NCBI GenBank assembly: GCA_031413635.1
Contig: JANOFM010000053.1
Span: forward strand, 1-23,427
Direction of reading: 5' to 3'
DNA length: 23,427 nt
Source of the DNA: SZUA-430 sp031413635
Lineage (GTDB): Bacteria > Pseudomonadota > Alphaproteobacteria > Micropepsales > Micropepsaceae
Part shown: piece by piece, positions 22,060 to 23,427 of the stretch
How the letters are laid out: each line of letters begins with the position of its first letter
Position numbering within the stretch: position 1 is the stretch's first letter
Notes under the pieces: model-generated
The model's input: only the letters and a program-made list of their open reading frames with translations
Told to the model about the DNA's origin: nothing
The model's database searches: none
Translations under genes and position numbers: made by a program

Positions 22060-22694
22060 TCACGATTTCCGCCTTCCACTGGGTTCCCCCGTTCGCACAA
22101 GGCCAAGTGCGCGATCTGCGCGTGCGCTGGGCGCTCGAAGAAGCGGGCCTTCCCTACAAGACCAGCTTGCTCGAACAGGGCGATCAAGACAAACCGGACT
22201 ATCGCGCGCTGCAACCGTTCGGGCAGGTGCCGATCTTCGACGAGGACGGCTTCGTGCTGTTCGAGTCCGGCGCCATCGTGCTGCACATCGGGGAGAAAAG
22301 CGAAACACTGTTGCCGAAGGACCGCGCCGCACGCGCGCGCGCGACGCAATGGCTGATCGCGGCCTTGAATTCGATCGAGCCGTTCGCGATGAACGTCGCG
22401 CTTATCGACCTCTTCTATGCGAACGAGGAATGGGGAAAACTTCGTCGCCCGAGCGCGGTGGAGTTTTTGCAGAAGCGCCTTTCGGGCCTCGCAAAGGCGC
22501 TCGGCGACAAGCCCTATCTCGACGGCGACCGCTTCACCGCGGGCGACCTGCTGATGACGACCGTGTTGCGCATCCTGCCCGATCAGACCGCCAACCACCA
22601 ACGCCTCGTCGATTACGTCGCGCGTTGCACCGCCAGGCCCGCCTTCAAGCGCGCCCTCAATGCCCAGATCGGCGATTTCAAAGACGCCGCCTAA
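22056..22694 (+). CDS. Glutathione S-transferase family protein (cassette member)
   Basis: A 212-residue GST-fold protein. The N-terminal domain has GQVRDLRVRWALEEAGLPYK, the cis-Pro loop FGQVPIFDEDGFVLFESGAI with the glutathione-binding ESGAI, and the C-terminal domain has DRFTAGDLLMTTVLRIL. The ATGA overlap with the SRPBCC gene and an AAGGAG site upstream indicate coupled translation. The N-terminal catalytic position does not show an obvious SPF or CPF motif (sequence there is HWVPPFAQGQ), so the nucleophile-activating residue is unclear. It probably conjugates or binds electrophilic compounds along with its cassette partners, but the substrate is unknown. Confidence 0.91.
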   Translation: MITISAFHWVPPFAQGQVRDLRVRWALEEAGLPYKTSLLEQGDQDKPDYRALQPFGQVPIFDEDGFVLFESGAIVLHIGEKSETLLPKDRAARARATQWLIAALNSIEPFAMNVALIDLFYANEEWGKLRRPSAVEFLQKRLSGLAKALGDKPYLDGDRFTAGDLLMTTVLRILPDQTANHQRLVDYVARCTARPAFKRALNAQIGDFKDAA

Positions 22695-22713
22695 CCCAAC
22701 CTCTAGAAATATA

Positions 22714-22723
22714 GGGATATCCC
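22714..22723. promoter_or_regulatory. Palindrome GGGATATCCC over the DUF1428 ribosome-binding site
   Basis: A perfect 10-bp palindrome lies 2 bp upstream of the DUF1428 start codon, and its AGGG half is the only Shine-Dalgarno-like sequence there. It may be chance, or it may affect translation if the RNA pairs. The stem could not form a normal loop by itself, so an effect would need a dimer or a protein. Confidence 0.25.
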
Positions 22724-22725
22724 CC

Positions 22726-23079
22726 ATGAGTTATGTCGATGGATTTGTCATCGCGGTCCCCGCCGCGAACAAGGACGCCTACCGCAGCCACGCCGCCAAG
22801 GGGGCCGCGCTCTTCAAGGAATACGGCGCGACCCGCGTCGTCGAGTGCTGGGGCGATGACGTGCCCGACGGCAAAACGACCGACTTCAAACGCGCCGTGA
22901 AAGCCGAACCCGGAGAGGTCGTCGTTTTCTCGTGGATCGAATATCCGAACAAAGCCGTGCGCGACGCGGCGCAAGTCAAAATGATGAGCGACCCGCGCAT
23001 GGAGGCCCTCGCCAACCTGCCGTACGACGGCAAGCGCATGATCTACGGCGGCTTCGCGACGCTTGTCGATGCGAAATGA
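22726..23079 (+). CDS. DUF1428 domain-containing protein (YbaA-like)
   Basis: A 117-residue protein of the ferredoxin-like dimeric alpha/beta barrel superfamily. The opening MSYVDGFVIAVPAANKDAYR, the central VVECWGDDVPDGKTTDFKRAV and the C-terminal KRMIYGGFATLVD are characteristic of DUF1428. The ATG is 31 bp after the GST stop in the same direction. No catalytic residues are established for the family, and the substrate is unknown; it may be an oxygenase-like or chaperone-like accessory. Its repeated association with ArsR-AHSA1-GST cassettes (recollection) suggests a stress or detoxification setting. Confidence 0.93.
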   Translation: MSYVDGFVIAVPAANKDAYRSHAAKGAALFKEYGATRVVECWGDDVPDGKTTDFKRAVKAEPGEVVVFSWIEYPNKAVRDAAQVKMMSDPRMEALANLPYDGKRMIYGGFATLVDAK

Positions 23080-23100
23080 ACGGCGGTGTCGGAGATGGCA

Positions 23101-23415
23101 ATGACGAAATCGCCGAAGATCGAAATCGAGAACGTCACGAGCCCCGGGCTCAAATATCGCGTTGACGCGGTCAAGTACGAGGCAATGCGGCGGGCGTTTC
23201 TGAAGATACTTCCGACGAGGTCGCCGGGCCTGACGGCGGCGGAAATCGGCGCAGAGGTGCTCCCCCATCTCCCCGAGGATTTGTTTCCGCAAGGGGCCAA
23301 GGCGGGTTGGTGGAAGAAGGCGGTCCAACTCGACCTTGAGGCGAAAGGCATCGTCGCGCGGGAAAATACCAAGCCACTGCGCTGGTACAAGCGATCGTCT
23401 GTTCCGAAACGATGA
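23101..23415 (+). CDS. DUF6958 family protein
   Basis: A 104-residue protein whose core VDAVKYEAMRRAFLKILP, SPGLTAAEIGAEVLPHLPEDLFP and GWWKKAVQLDLEAKGIVARE with C-terminal KPLRWYK matches the small DUF6958 family as I remember it. The conserved GWW and the AEI/LEAKGIV pattern resemble a winged-helix-like fold, but no DNA-binding role is shown. The start at 23101 is chosen since GGAG lies 6 nt upstream; in-frame starts at 23086 (GTG) and 23095 (ATG) are alternatives that would overlap that site. It starts 21 bp after the DUF1428 stop and is the last gene of the cassette, ending 12 bp before the window edge. Confidence 0.85.
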   Translation: MTKSPKIEIENVTSPGLKYRVDAVKYEAMRRAFLKILPTRSPGLTAAEIGAEVLPHLPEDLFPQGAKAGWWKKAVQLDLEAKGIVARENTKPLRWYKRSSVPKR

Positions 23416-23427
23416 CTGGCCCATCCA

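Overview
The window looks like chromosomal DNA from a GC-rich alphaproteobacterium. I infer this from the codon usage, the purM-purN pair, a tRNA-Tyr/tRNA-Gly/tuf arrangement, a KFSTS-type methionyl-tRNA synthetase and the general protein flavour. I cannot place it to genus. There is no rRNA gene, CRISPR array, insertion sequence, integrase or prophage gene. The genes are tightly packed, often with 1-4 nt overlaps.

Left part (1-8547). The 5' end of tuf runs off the left edge. Upstream of it on the same strand lie tRNA-Gly(TCC) and tRNA-Tyr(GTA). Each tRNA is followed, starting at its CCA end, by a copy of a structured repeat of about 100 bp. Divergent from these is rlmB (23S rRNA 2'-O-methyltransferase). 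It converges on two tandem L,D-transpeptidase-family genes, the second of which has SAGC in place of the usual SHGC. Then come metG with a GNAT acetyltransferase coupled to it by a GTGA overlap, and divergently purM-purN (purine biosynthesis).

Middle part (8544-18404). Eight minus-strand genes form one or two long transcription units, read from right to left: a GbsR/MarR-type regulator, a DUF4166 protein, a TIGR01777 epimerase fused to a membrane domain, a glutathione S-transferase, an exported S9 prolyl-oligopeptidase-like enzyme, and after a 67 bp gap a GcvT-like aminomethyltransferase followed by two paralogous PYROXD2/phytoene-desaturase-like flavoproteins. The last three are fused end to end (0 and 1 nt junctions). 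They are the best candidate here for an uncharacterised enzyme system; a split, folate-linked oxidative demethylation machine is my working inference. A 32 bp dyad sits just upstream of the regulator gene and overlaps its likely promoter, suggesting autoregulation.

Right part (18405-23427). A small glycine-rich membrane protein is followed by a secreted protein joining a PsbP/DUF1795-like region to a beta/gamma-crystallin domain. A DUF2975 membrane protein and its YozG-like Xre regulator overlap by ATGA and read leftward from an AT-rich promoter. Divergent from them is a five-gene cassette: ArsR regulator, AHSA1/SRPBCC protein, glutathione S-transferase, DUF1428 and DUF6958. It is preceded by a consensus-like promoter whose -10 is overlapped by a perfect ATTTAAC/GTTAAAT operator.
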